A stretch of DNA of 64,000 nucleotides from Bolinopsis microptera (taxonomy: Eukaryota; Ctenophora; Tentaculata; Lobata; Bolinopsidae). The stretch covers positions 7,605,726 through 7,669,725 of the forward strand of contig NC_087074.1 of assembly GCF_026151205.1 (NCBI RefSeq). Reading direction: 5' to 3'. Made by a program: the position numbers and the translations under genes. Every line of letters begins with the position of its first letter. Positions within the stretch are counted from its first letter, which is position 1. The notes beneath the pieces are model-generated. The model ran no database searches. It had not been told where the DNA came from and saw only the letters and a list, made by a program, of their open reading frames with translations. Shown here in pieces: positions 1-41,954 of this stretch.

Positions 1-51
1 TAAGTTAAGATATGTCCCCTGTCCCTCCCTCAGATTATTAACAGGTACACA

Positions 52-490
52 CTGTTCACTGGTGCTTTCACCAATACCTTCACTGGTGCTTCCACCAATA
101 CCTTAACTGGTGCTTCCACCAATACCTTCACTGGTGCCTTCACCAATACCTTCACTGGTGCCTTCACCAATACCTTCACTGGTGCTTCCACCAATACCTT
201 CACTGGTGCCTTCACCAATACCTTCACTGGTGCCTTCACCAATACCTTCACTGGTGCCTTCACCAATACCTTCACTGGTGCTTCCACCAATACCTTCACT
301 GGTGCCTTCACCAATACCTTCACTGGTGCCTTCACCAATACCTTCACTGGTGCCTTCACCAATACCTTCACTGGTGCTTCCACCAATACCTTCACTGGTG
401 CCTTCACCAATACCTTCACTGGTGCCTTCACCAATACCTTCACTGGTGCTTCCACCAATACCTTCACTGGTGCTTCCACCAATACCTTCA
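52..490. repeat. 24-bp minisatellite
   Basis: About 18 tandem copies of a 24-base unit containing GGTGCCTTCACCAATACC, with a variant in which the central C becomes T. Because the unit is a multiple of three, both strands stay open for over 120 codons, but the translations are pure repeats with no domain. It lies in the leftmost visible part of the BCKDHB gene, in an intron or beyond the last exon I can see. Confidence 0.95.
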
Positions 491-1791
491 GTATATTAAT
501 ATGAGAATATGAGGAGTAAAAATAAGAGAATTATTTCGTTTTAGTTGGATCTTTAAATTCGGGAAATAATTCTGCTGTGTGGTAATTCAATTGTAGAGTG
601 ACGCTTTTGCTAAATTAAAATTATCCCATAATAACTATTATTAAACCGGATATAACACGAAACTAATAATGGGGTATTGTTTTCATAAAAACGGATTGAG
701 AGTGGTAATCCTGCTTACCACCAATCTTTACTGCAAGAATATTAATAATAATAATGAGGCCAAAATCCAAAGGTATGAATTCTAATTTTAATACAATACA
801 GTGTTTATTAATATATTATTATAGCAATTGTATGTCTGAGATTAACATCTTTCTACGGTCCTTGCTCCTTATGCAATAAAAAAATATCATATTCTGATGT
901 ATTATTCGCCCTGTTTTATCAATATCATTATTAAAGTCACTGAGACCCGATTCAGGAACAATTCAATGCAGTATCTACTGCATAAAATAACCAAATTTAT
1001 GGTTATTACAAACCAAATGGATGGACTAAAACCAAATGGGCTAAGACATGTGAACGCCAGGTGACACCTGAATGTGACACCAAAGGACATGTGACGTCAC
1101 AGGACATTATATTTATAAAATAATTCTTTACAGGAATCAAGGAGTTTACATCAGTACAAGCCACTCGGAGCCGTCCCTTTAGCTATATATCATGATTAAT
1201 TTATGTTATAATATTGAATTATATACAGAGAGCTCTAATGACTTTTAACTAGTGGATTTTAGAGCCAATAGGGCTCAAACTGGAGGTAGTACACAATGCT
1301 ACCTTTAAAACAAAGCAGCTGGGGACTGGGGAGCCAATCGACAAAATCAGGGCTGATTATGTTTATTATGTTTATTGCGAGCATTTAATACGTAAATTAG
1401 TGTCTCTATGTATGTGTCTCTGTCATAGGATGTAATGCAAGGTGACACTAGTACGTGTCTAAAATAGAAATATTCGTTAGATTACCTACTTATATTAGTA
1501 GTATTATATTAGTAATATTACAAGGTAGCATCAAATTTCTAATTCCTGACAAGAAATCCCACTCTTATTTTCTTCTCAAAAATCTCTCATACCACATTAT
1601 GTATTATCGCTAAGTTATTAGTTGAACTAATACGTCATAATATATTACTAATATATAACTGTCTTAATATTAGCGTCAGTTCCACCGATTATAATTAAGC
1701 CCCTTCTTTTTGTTCTTTTTAGTCTAGAAGATCAGTGAGATACGACAGTGTAATTAACAGCGCACTAATCGGGGCGACCAGCTTGGATCTG
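491..1791. other. AT-rich non-coding stretch
   Basis: No exon, RNA gene or element recognised on either strand. Short reading frames here have no domain-like composition. I looked for the next BCKDHB exon (expected to encode the thiamine-enzyme segment near DVTLVAWGTQ of the human protein) and did not find it. Confidence 0.6.
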
Positions 1792-1984
1792 GCTGGAGGG
1801 GGGGGGGGGGGTTGTAGTCCCCTGGTAAGCTAGTATAACACACCTGGGGGGGGGTGTAGTCCCCTGGTAAGCTAGTATAACACACCTGGGGGGGGGGGGT
1901 TTGTAGTCCCCTAGTTAGCTAGTATAACACACCTGGGGGGGGGGGGGGGTTTATAGTCCCCTAGTAAGCTAGTATAACACACCT
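1792..1984. repeat. G-tract minisatellite
   Basis: Four tandem units of about 50 bases, each with a run of 9-14 G followed by TGTAGTCCCCTGGTAAGC and TAGTATAACACACC. The G runs differ in length from copy to copy, as expected of slippage. The four long G runs could fold into G-quadruplexes on the plus strand. Confidence 0.9.
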
Positions 1985-3774
1985 GTGTTTCATTTGTTAA
2001 TGTTCTGAGAAATCTTTTATAATAAGCGTGTAGATATTAACGTTAAGATCTAATAGATGTGAATGATGAACCTGGAAGAACAATGTTTTGTGTGAGGGTG
2101 GGGTCACAATGTTCTAATAACAACACGTTGTTATTGTCTACCTAGGAGTGTTATGATCACTATTTTAGTCTATACAATGTAGAGTTATATACTAGTCTAT
2201 ACTACAGTTTCGGCACTGTTTACATGATATTGTTAATGGTAATGGAGATGAGCTAGAGGGCGGGGCAAGAGGGCAAAGAGATAGAAGGGGGGGGGGGGCA
2301 GCAGGGGGGGGGCTATTAAATTGTTGTTAAATTTTAGGATATGACAATTTGAACGTCGAATCGTTTTATGAAATGCAACCAAATAGTAGTTATTACCGTA
2401 TATATACTAAATTTTTGTTAATATTAAGGCTAATTAATTATGACCTTCCTTGTTTATTTTAATACGAATTAATCAATATCGATTAATTTTGAATGTTTAT
2501 TCAAAAAAAACTTAAAAAATTTGATAATATTGCTGTGTCAACATTTAAAAAGTTAACTAATTTACAGTTAAAACTTAAAATCCTAAAGAAGACCCCCCTC
2601 TTCCTATCACCACTGTTAACAATTTACATGGTATTGTCTACGCTTCTAAAGATAATATAACCACAACAAAAGGTGTATTATAAAGGAGTATTGTGCTCGG
2701 TGCGTTTGTCTGTAAACACTTCTCTTTGTGTTTGGCTTCCTGGTTCAGGAGTTCTAATGTCTGTGTGTTCATAACACAACATTAATTATATTATATAATA
2801 TACAAGTTCTAGATAACAGAATATATTGTAAACACAACGCTAATCTTTCTCTCAAAAACAGAATTATAAGGCTTGCATTATGTGTGTGCCAATTTGCTCT
2901 GTCAAAAGCGATATTTCTACATTAATTTAACTATTTATCTTAATTAAACACAGCTTGTTAGCGCTAATTGAAAGCTGAGGTCATGTGCTAAATGATCGAC
3001 TAATTACATGTGCTGCAATTTACTACTTACCATCATAATGAGTGATCATTCATAACACGTCTTTGGCATTGCAATAAAATTAGAAAGAATTATATGATGC
3101 ATATTGTACATTTAACCAGGTTAACTATGAATAGAAGCTGCCTTTTACCATGTGCAAAATGCCACACCCCTGACAGCTAAATTATACTCCTCACCGAGTC
3201 AATATGTTTCAGGTCTGTCCATTAAACCCTTTACGGGAATTTTGGGATTCAAGAACTTATTGGATTTCAAGCCATCGATGCAAATATTCTTCAGGTTGGA
3301 AAAAATAAAATGACATAACCGAGGTTTTCTACTCTACACAAGATCTGCCCCAGATAAATTGTACAGCTAAAACTACTTCACATTAAATTTATATATCATG
3401 CCCATTTATTACCTTTGCTTATCAGTCACAAAATGTTCATTAAATCAGTGAGTGGGAGGAAGTAGACTCTTTTTGCTAATTACGATGAATAGTGACGATT
3501 TTATTGCAGCTTAATGCACCCCATAACACGCACGCAACTAATGTCACAAACCCAGTTGAGGGTTACCTAGCAACAAGAGTTGAGGGAGAGGATGTGAGAA
3601 TTTAAGTTTCACTCATCTTGACAAGTCAAAATGTAGAATCTTATAACTTTTTATTGTAGATACCAAGATAAAGAATACCAATTAATAACAATTTTAGATT
3701 AAGAAGAATATAATCTGTATAATGGTTAACGATGTTATCTCTACTAATATAATATTATATAATATCCAACTCAC
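1985..3774. other. BCKDHB intron 7 / downstream, no gene seen
   Basis: AT-rich sequence with G runs around 2287-2312. Nothing gene-like was recognised. It is the region immediately downstream of the last BCKDHB exon that I could place. Confidence 0.55.
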
Positions 3775-34353
<30,579 letters not shown>

Positions 34354-35201
34354 GCCTATAGTGAGGGGATATGGATGTCAAGTGTCTCTACTGCTAATTT
34401 ATTGTATATATAGATAAATTGCACGGTTGAATATTTTGAAGATTAACATCGTACTGTTCTAAAATAATTTTGAAAAATATCAACCACGTTAACAGAACCC
34501 GATAATATACAAATTTTATCAGTTTTAGTTTCAGGAAGCGAATAATTACAGGTGAAGCAGTGTTGGTAAAATATTATCGTTATAAAAACCTCAAAACTGT
34601 TCAACTTTAACACTGAACACAAAACAGGTGCTGAATAATAAATAGATCTTTTACAAGTTACCAACTGGTTACTAGGTTACAACTGGTTACTAGGTTACAA
34701 CAGGTTACTAGGTTACAAGATGCGGGTCAGCTTCTAAAAGCTCTGGGTACAGGATCAGGAGTCAAACCCTTATTTACCAGTGTGTTACTTTTTTAACACT
34801 GTACTGAACTAGTCAGTAGTCATTACAGATGTCTAATGAGATTTTAAAATAAACCCTAAAAACCGATAAAACTTGTAAATCTGGGTTTGATCGTAGTGGG
34901 TTTATAAACAACAAACAGTGTTTGAATAAAAGCAGGATCGTCAGTCAGTTAGGAGCTATCCAAATTCCATAAACTTTTTATATTCACAAATTTAACCGAC
35001 CATTACTGTCACGAATCAGGTAACTAAAAACAATCTTGTTAAAGAAAACTATAGCTATAGTAAAATGCCAGATTTGAATGAATTAAGCTACAGTAAACTC
35101 GAACCCATAACATAAACTAAACCCTAATCAAATAGCTACGCAAAAGAAGATGCTAGTTAGCACCAATTACATCCTTCTCTTTCACCTTCGCTTTCACTTT
35201 G
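34354..35201. other. Intergenic: eIF4E2 3' side to BCKDHB start
   Basis: About 850 bases, AT-rich. TTACTAGGTTACAACTGG repeats (three units) lie at 34660-34720. No further gene seen; the minus-strand 5' UTR of BCKDHB and 3' UTR of eIF4E2 must be here. Confidence 0.6.
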
Positions 35202-36452
35202 CTAGTCTGTGATGACGTGAGTGTATTGATAACTGGACCTGTCTCTCATACTCTCCGCGTGTGCTTTGTATTCTAACTTTATGAAGTCTGGAAGTTGCAG
35301 CACTCTTTTTAGCGTGTCCCTGATCCTGAAGGGGGATACTTTTCCAGTTTACCTTTTTACAGATTCTCAAAAATAAAATAGAATTATCCTCAATACAATT
35401 CTTCCCATAATTAACAAATAAGCTTAATTGCTATAATTCAAACGGGAAAAACTCGGATAATTAGTCGAGTAATTGTGAAGCAGCTTTAATCATCCTGGGC
35501 CAAAATTAAGACCCAAAATCTTAATTTAGAAGGTGAACGAACCTGTAGCAGGTTTTCTGATCTTGAGCATTTCTGTTCCACAATGATAAAATAGCTTCAT
35601 TATGTCTCATACTAAGTCGAGCTCCGCAAATCTCCGGTCCTACCATGAACTGTTCTCCTGGAAACGGCAAATCATACTAAACTAGAGAAATTTCCACAGC
35701 AGAATACACCAAACTGTAGTTGGAGTTGTAAAACTAAAACAAAATGCACACAAAAACCTTAATTTGAATAATAATGAAGCGTCATTACATAAAGACTTTC
35801 AACTCACCAAGCATTGCTAAGACCATAAGTTCCCAGGTTTTTGACACAAACTGTCGTTTTATTCTGACAATCCAAGTTCCCCCACTTTTGTTGGCCTCGT
35901 CCTCCCAGAACGGCTGAATGTCGCTCCGGAAGATGCTGATATCACACGGCTTCAAATCATGGGGTCGCTTCATCCAACTGAGATAGAGAGATGTGGGGTG
36001 AGATTTGTGTGATTAAACTGCCACCACATAATTTAATTATCTGTAGCGAGATTTATCGTAGCGAATTCACCGTTAATCGTTATCCTATGGAGAATAAATT
36101 TGATGCTTTGTGGTATAGTGATAAAGCTCTTAAATACCTTATATAATATATATATAAACGTCTTTAATCGCACATTATCAAGCTCTCGAATTTAATCAGC
36201 AAAACGCTAATAGCAGTTTAAGAAACAGAGATACTCATGGTATACGAGTGTGTATGAGAATTCGAACCGAAATAAAAAATAGCGAAGGTAACAGTGAAAA
36301 TACCTGTACAACTCCCAGAACCCTTCCACCGTTTGGAAGCACCCTATTTTGTCCATGGCAGATTTAAAGTTGTTGTTTCTGTTCTTCCAACCGAACCATA
36401 TGGTATATTCGTGCTCCAAGGGGTGCCCTTCTTTAGTAGTTGCCACTGCCAT
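35202..36452 (-). CDS. EIF4E2: eIF4E homologous protein 2 (class II cap-binding, 4EHP)
   Basis: Cytoplasmic m7G-cap binder of the class II eIF4E type, which competes with eIF4E and represses translation with partners such as GIGYF. Four minus-strand exons, 36304-36452, 35808-35977, 35543-35657 and 35202-35325, join in frame (phases 2, 1, 2) into 185 residues. Landmarks: HPLEHEYTIWFGWKN, IGCFQTVEGFWELYSWM, IQPFWEDEANKSGGTWIVRI, LAMLGEQFMVGPEICGARLS, LSLWNRNAQDQ and RIRDTLKRVLQLP. Compared with eIF4E, the first tryptophan of the HPL..W motif (human W43) is Tyr, and the cap-stacking W56 position is Phe; the second stacking Trp (W102, in FWEDE) is kept. These two changes define class II. The N-terminus is short (nine residues before HPL), shorter than in human 4EHP, and there could be an upstream exon. 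Confidence 0.95.
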
Positions 36453-37031
36453 GGTATTTATCTGCTATAGATGGGAATTCGGATAACACATGTTTTACTA
36501 ACGTTGATCAACGAATATAGTTGTAATATGGGCAACAACAACCCTGCCGGTGTTTACAACGACTGACAAGAAAGAACAACTTGTGAGTCAGTTTAAAATG
36601 ATATCCTTTGTGAACGACACTCAGAAATTCTGAACACAATAGAAGCAAATATTGTAACTTGAACTTATTATGACAAAGGTCCTCAACCCACTTCTTGGTA
36701 CGCTACTTTCAAAAGTACGGATCAAAAACTTCTTCAGGCTTTCTGTAACTGGATTTTGCATTTGCCAGCGAACCCACTGACCAATAACAGACTGCTTTTA
36801 TGAACATAACGATACGTGCGTTGCGCTGAAATTTCCACTTGTCACAAAGGTTTGTCGGCGCGCCACACGTAAACTAAAGATTCTCCCAGGACGTCCATGT
36901 GGCGCTTTCGACCAATTTCAAATTTCAGTAAGCGCAATGAGGAACATACCTCAAACCTCTTAACAATCAACTATGTACACTTATTTAATTAGAAACTGTA
37001 ATTCACAAGATTAACCACGACTAAACAACAG
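36453..37031. other. Intergenic: SFR1 to eIF4E2
   Basis: 580 bases; no element recognised. CTATAGCAG lies 9-12 bases before the eIF4E2 ATG on the minus strand. Confidence 0.6.
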
Positions 37032-37688
37032 CTATTCTGTGAAATCGTCGTTTTCCGCATCAAAATTGACCAAAATAGGATTGACCCTCAACCTCTGAAG
37101 AACCGACCCAAGAGAAAGAGATGGTTCGTTATTTTTACCATGTTTTAACATTTCCAACAAAACCTCCTGACTGACACCTCGCCACTGTTTCACCAGACTC
37201 TCCAGTTTCTCAATCTCTCCATTTTCTTTTGCTCGGCTGTACTGCTTGAACTTTCTCAGCAAGCTCTCCTTATCATCGAGCTCTTTTTGCAGTTTCTTCT
37301 TCTCAAGAAATGTTTGCATCGGTGATTGAGGAGTGTCAGTGTGTTGTAATACTTTTAAAGGGGTATTGAAACGTCTGAGAACAGTTTTAGATCGCGGAGT
37401 TTCCACTCTAGATTTAGGAGTGTGCCCCAAACCTACTGATGAACTCTCGCTCTGCTCTGATTTCCTTACTTTATCAGCTTCAGAACGATTCTCTTTTTCA
37501 ACAGGAGAAGTTGGGCTCTCAACGCTGCCCGACTCATGTTTACACGTATTTAGAGGAGTTTTAAAGGGAGTAACAAATCTAGGACGAGTTGAGGCAGTTC
37601 GTTTAGGTGTGTGATAGTTAGTGGCTTCGTCTGAGGAGGGTTTTGGGCGTTTTTCTGAGGAATCTGGGCTTATCTTCCGCCTTTTCAT
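37032..37688 (-). CDS. SFR1: SWI5-dependent recombination repair protein 1 homologue
   Basis: SFR1 (MEIR5) partners SWI5; the complex stabilises RAD51 filaments in homologous recombination. One uninterrupted frame of 218 residues. Residues 1-130 are Ser/Thr/Lys-rich and disordered-looking, with repeated TP motifs (TPKR, TPFKTPL, TPKS, TPLK, TPQSP) that look like kinase sites. About 130-175 is a predicted coiled coil (KKLQKELDDKESLLRKFKQY). The C-terminal Mei5-type core has LVKQWRGVSQEVLLEMLK near 165-182, then SLGSVLQRLRVNP and VNFDAENDDF at the end, in the order seen in vertebrate and yeast Sfr1. Length is near the 210-300 residue range of the family. The start is the first ATG of the frame. 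Identification rests on the C-terminal pattern. Confidence 0.88.
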   Translation of the reverse strand: MKRRKISPDSSEKRPKPSSDEATNYHTPKRTASTRPRFVTPFKTPLNTCKHESGSVESPTSPVEKENRSEADKVRKSEQSESSSVGLGHTPKSRVETPRSKTVLRRFNTPLKVLQHTDTPQSPMQTFLEKKKLQKELDDKESLLRKFKQYSRAKENGEIEKLESLVKQWRGVSQEVLLEMLKHGKNNEPSLSLGSVLQRLRVNPILVNFDAENDDFTE

Positions 37689-38084
37689 ATCCTTGATAAA
37701 GTTTATATTGTTATAAATTACTATTAAGATAAAATTTGTTCACAAAGTAAATAATGTTAATCGCACGTCATCAATAATTCATCATAAATGGTGAAACGAA
37801 TGACAGATGTCTTATAATGGTTAGAATTTACTAGAAATAATAACAGAAATAACAGAAATATTCACTATTCCTTCAATCCAAAAGAAAACAATTAAAAAAC
37901 CACGTTAAGAAAGCAGGTACAAGGAATATAACCTACAAAAGTTACCTTTGTGCTATAATATTTTAAGATAATTTAGAAAACTTTGAAATAACTCGTTTAT
38001 AAATGTCGTAATAAAATCCGTGTCAGATAATTACAATAATCACAATAATACAAAGAAAACACATAAGAATGTGTCGTGAAAACT
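37689..38084. other. Intergenic: RING gene to SFR1
   Basis: Only about 400 bases between the stop of the RING gene and the SFR1 start, same strand; very AT-rich. An acceptor-like TTTTATCTTAATAG lies about 37 bases upstream of the SFR1 ATG. Confidence 0.6.
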
Positions 38085-40282
38085 TTAGAATTTAACTTTA
38101 GAATTCGTCACGCTGTTAAGGATACTCTGGAAATATTGCTCTGGATCATCGAACAACTTCTCAGGGCTACGTGGCTTCTTTTTGAAGGGCATTTCAAACT
38201 GCTTGTTTACTACGCTTTTGGTGGATGACACGCCATTTTGTGTAGATATCCATTTGCTAGTTCTGTTGCTAGGTGACAGAGTCTTGATAGCTACTGTTGA
38301 TTTTACACTCGTCTTATTCTTTCTCTTTCCTGGAGATGTTGTATAAGTAGTTGTACAATGTACAATGTACAGGACGTGTTGTTATGGTAACAAGGTTATT
38401 ATGGTAACAGGGTTGCTATGGGCCATATGGCTCAAACCAACATTCTACAATCGACACGTTATACAGAGAAAGTACTCTTTTACAATGTACAGAGAACAAA
38501 GGAACGAAACTTACGTTTTAAGTTTTTAACCCTCTGATCTAGGGACGCCCAGCGTGCATTCTTGCTTAGTTTAGGGGAGGTAAGATTACGTTTAGGACTT
38601 CTACCACTTCTCACAGGTAAGACAAACTTGCTGACTTTAGGAGCGGAAACACAAGATCTCTTAGACGATCTAGGAGAAACGTGTTTATTAGGAGATAGGG
38701 TCTGACGCTGCTTACTCCCAGCTGCTGGGTTAAATCTACAGTTCCGTTTACTAGAAGTAGGGGATCTGTCACTCCTTCCCGGCTGAGGTGACTTGTCAAA
38801 TAAGTCAGGTGACTGACAGCAGCTGATTATCTTTTGGTGGACTGCACCGTTATCTTCATCACTCTCAGAATCTGAGAATATCATCGCTTTAGATCGTTTC
38901 TTGGTGAGCTGTTTCCTAGGTGGAGTCTTATCACACCTTCTCTTGCGCTGTGTGAACTGAGCATCAGATTCAGAGTCAGAGCCAGGAGCCAGAGTGTTGG
39001 GGATATCAGTGTGGTCAATAAAGTCCGGGTCTGAGTCTTCTATCTCACTGCTGTTAACGTAGTAGTCTTCTTCTTCAGAGGACACGTGACCAGTGCGAAG
39101 TGTCTTGTCTTTTATGAACACTTTCTCTTCTAACTTGTCCGTTTTGAAGTCCATCTGAACAGAGAATGTGTTTAAATAAGTAATGAAAGTAATTTGTTTT
39201 AGATTTTTATTGGGAATTATTTGAATCGTTCGCGTTATGAAATTTTAATTGTTGGAGAAATGACCATGATTGATTATTAAAAATCACCAGCTCAGTTCCA
39301 AGAAGACTGACCCTGATAGTGCATCATAACAAAACTTGAAGACTCACCTTGGAAATACATCTGAAGATGACTTTGCACTGTGGACAAGTGTTGTTAAGTT
39401 TGGACCACTCTAGTAGACATGTGTAACAGTAAAGATGAGAACAAGGCCCTATCTTACCACGCTTCACTACTTCATCTAGACAGATTCCTGAGGAGGGAGG
39501 GTGTTAACAAGGCCCTATCTTACCACGCCTCGCTACCTCATCTAGACAGATTCCTGAGGAGGGGGGGGGGGTTAACAAGGTCCTATCTTACCAGTTACCA
39601 CGCTTCACTACCTCATCTAGACAGATTCCTGAGGAGGGAGAGGGTTAACAAGGCCCTATCTTACCAGTTACCACGCTTCACTACTTCATCTAGACAAATT
39701 CCTGAGGAGGGAGGGGGTTAACAAGGCCCTATCTTACCAGTTACCACGCTTCACTACCTCATCTAGACAGATTCCTGAGGAGGGAGGGGGTTAACAAGGT
39801 CCTATCTTACCACGCTTCACTACCTCATCTAGACAGATTCCTGAGGAGGGAGGGTGTTAACAAGGCCCTATCTTACCACGCTTCACTACTTCATCTAGAC
39901 AGATTCCTGAGGAGGGAGGGGGTTAACACTTAACAAGGCCCTATCTTATCACGCTTCACTACTTCATCTAGACAGATTCCTGAGGAGGGAGGGGGTTAAC
40001 AAGGTCCTATCTTACCACGCTTCACTACTCATCTAGACAGATTCCTGAGGAGGGAGGGGGTTAACAAGGCCCTATCTTACCACGCTTCACTACCTCATCT
40101 AGACAGATTCCTGAGGAGGGAGGGGGTTAATCTACCCATTATTTTTATGGTATGAACAACTTATGACGAAAACGGTTGAGAATACAAAGAATGTATAGAA
40201 TGCACCTACCACATTTAGTTTCACTCGAATCCAAAGGAAGCGGTAAAATTCTTTTTGATTTAGCTTTTCTCGGTTTGTTCAT
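38085..40282 (-). CDS. RING-finger protein, probable nuclear E3 ubiquitin ligase
   Basis: Four exons, 40210-40282, 39348-39487, 38515-39154 and 38085-38329, join in frame (phases 1, 0, 1) into 365 residues. Exon 1 is basic (MNKPRKAKSKR) and ends in TKC; the RING is split across intron 1: CGICLDE...GPCSHLYCYTC then WSKLNNTCPQCKVIF, a complete C3HC4 set. The spacing and the H-Y-C...C..EWSK..N.CP.CK pattern resemble PHRF1, TOPORS and plant PHD/RING proteins. There is no PHD domain. The remaining about 290 residues are low-complexity: acidic Ser-Asp-Glu stretches (SSEEEDYYVNSSEIEDSDPD, SDSESDED), then basic Ser-Pro-Arg/Lys repeats. Exon 4 ends with SPEKLFDDPEQYFQSIL. Intron 1 is filled with tandem copies of the exon 2 start. 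Substrate unknown. Confidence 0.88.
39488..40130 (-). repeat. Minisatellite made of the exon 2 acceptor and exon start of the RING gene
   Basis: Nine tandem copies (units of about 63-80 bases) upstream of the true exon 2. Each contains, on the minus strand, CCCTCCTCAG acceptor, the first 30 exon bases starting GAATCTGTCTAGATGA, a GTGGTAAGATAGGG donor-like site and CCTTGTTAAC. Reading through a copy gives ICLDEVVKRGKIGPC then stop. Using the donor-like site instead gives a 30-base cassette, phase 1 to phase 1, that would insert ten residues without frame loss. Confidence 0.93.
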
Positions 40283-40545
40283 ATCTATAATAAATCTGTA
40301 GATAGATAATATATTTTAAAATGTAATAGAATAAAAATCATTACATTATTATGTACATACTTTCTGTAGGAATGGAGGAAAAGAATAATGGGTAAATGAC
40401 TCTGAAATAAAACGAAATATTTGCACACAATTAATATACATTGTATATTACATAGAACTTGAACATTACTATCAATGAAATAATCAGGACCAAGATCAAA
40501 AGTCAGAAAATAAGAAACATACAAAATAAATCGTAATGTACAAAT

Positions 40546-40708
40546 TTACAAATCAATTCCAAAATCTAACGGTACTGTCACCTTCGGAGCCATGCTCCTG
40601 ATAGTTATTAGTATTAGAAAGAAATTGTTGATATAAACCTATGCAACAAGGTTCAAAATAAAAAGGTTAAATTGGTGAATCTAAATCGATTGAAAGTATA
40701 ATCTTTTT
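40546..40708 (-). pseudogene. Remnant of a third BTB gene copy (first 13 codons and upstream flank)
   Basis: Minus strand reads MAPKVTVPLDFGI then a stop two codons later. The adjoining 5' flank (TTAGTATTAGAAAGAAATTG) matches that of the intact copy at 46.6 kb. It is then followed by sequence matching 44363-44460. So it is the truncated left end of a tandem BTB array, and a mobile element inserted next to it. Confidence 0.85.
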
Positions 40709-40719
40709 AAACAAGAAAT

Positions 40720-41675
40720 GCGGCCGCTTTTCTTTTGTGGATGGCCGCTCAATTTCCCGATCCGTGATGGCTTATTTTATTATATTCGATATAACCTGGG
40801 TCCCCTGTCTTTGCTGTTTATAAGCATGCAGATATAGCGGAGTGACAGGCCAAGCGCTACCCAGTTAATTTTATATTGAATTTGAAAATCGGGTAACCGT
40901 ATGTTTATTGTTTGACTTTATTGTTTATGCAACGTGACACGGATCTGTGCAAAATAGTAATACTAACAATAATAACAATATACTATCAATAAGTGCCTAG
41001 TATTATAGTGGGATACGTACACATCATGGTGAAATTGACAGTTTATTTGGTCAGTTCAGTGCCGCGCGACAACAATTATTTAATTCAGAATATCTCGCAA
41101 GATAACTTTGCGCAGGCTAGTTAAGACCGTGGGCGACATATTGGAGCGCGGGCACGCACGCTCGCTCGCACGCACGGTCGCAAAGCTACCATATCAACAA
41201 CAAAAAACCTCTCTTACACCCTTTTCACTCACTTCATTTCACTCATTCACTTCATATTTTATTACCACAGTATCTGCCAAAACCAACATGGCCCAAGTGG
41301 AAAGGGGCCTTGACGTTGTTTCCCGCTTGGCCCTGCATCCCAGGCTGACGGTTGGCCTCCACTCTAAAAAACTTACATTCAGTGAAGGCCGATGGTCAAC
41401 AATTAGCGATGCAAGAGCTTGGCGGGAACAAATCCTGACCTCCTTTTGCACCTTCGGGACGACTTTCGCAAATGCGAGAGGAATGACCCCGAGGAGGGCT
41501 CCATTGGTTTTAGTAGGTTGCATATTTTAATTTATAAAAAAAACAAAAAAAATAAAATTAAAAAAAAACAAAAAAAAAACAAAAAAAAAAAACAACAACA
41601 AAAAACCTCGATCGCTAACCCTTGTCCTTGACTCTTTTGTGCCTTCGGCACTTTGAGTCATGGATCGGGAAAAAA
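40720..41675 (-). mobile_element. Short relative of the 3.1-kb retroelement (copy A)
   Basis: 0.96 kb. Minus-strand 5' end TTTTTTCCCGATCCATGA, hairpin GACTCAAAGTGCCGAAGGCA...GAGTC; 3' end GGATCGGGAAATTGAGCGGC, a GCGGCC...GGCCGC palindrome and CATTTCTTGTT. It shares an internal stretch around TGTCAATTTCACCATG and ATAACTTTGCGCAGG-like sequence with the coding element and with copy B. It has no reverse transcriptase frame. Sequence 41530-41610 is A-rich. A 140-codon plus-strand frame (41108-41530) is antisense to the inferred element and matches nothing I know. Confidence 0.8.
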
Positions 41676-41954
41676 TTAGAGGTCTAAACCAGACTTCATA
41701 TCAGGTATACATTTTAAGAGAGCTCTGGGTTTTCACTCAATATATACCTATTTTATACCTATTGTATACCTCTAATTAAGAGCTAGGGTCGAAATTAAAG
41801 TATTAGGTAAAATGCAAATTCGTTTAGTTCCACGAAATACCAAGTCATTTAAAACATAAATTGCTTACTTTAGGTTAAATTAAATATCCCAATTCAAAGG
41901 AATCATTATGAATCACATCCTATACTCTCAAGGTATTTAACTGCTATCATAAAC

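Noticed and set aside
30-499. Open frames on both strands, 129-150 codons
   Set aside because: Pure translation of a 24-bp tandem repeat; both strands open equally.
41108-41530. 140-codon plus-strand frame in copy A
   Set aside because: Antisense to the inferred element, no homologue recognised, not conserved in copy B.
41670-41676. Short A run at the right end of copy A as a poly(A) tail
   Set aside because: In the orientation matching the coding element this is the 5' end, and the A run is part of the inverted terminus.
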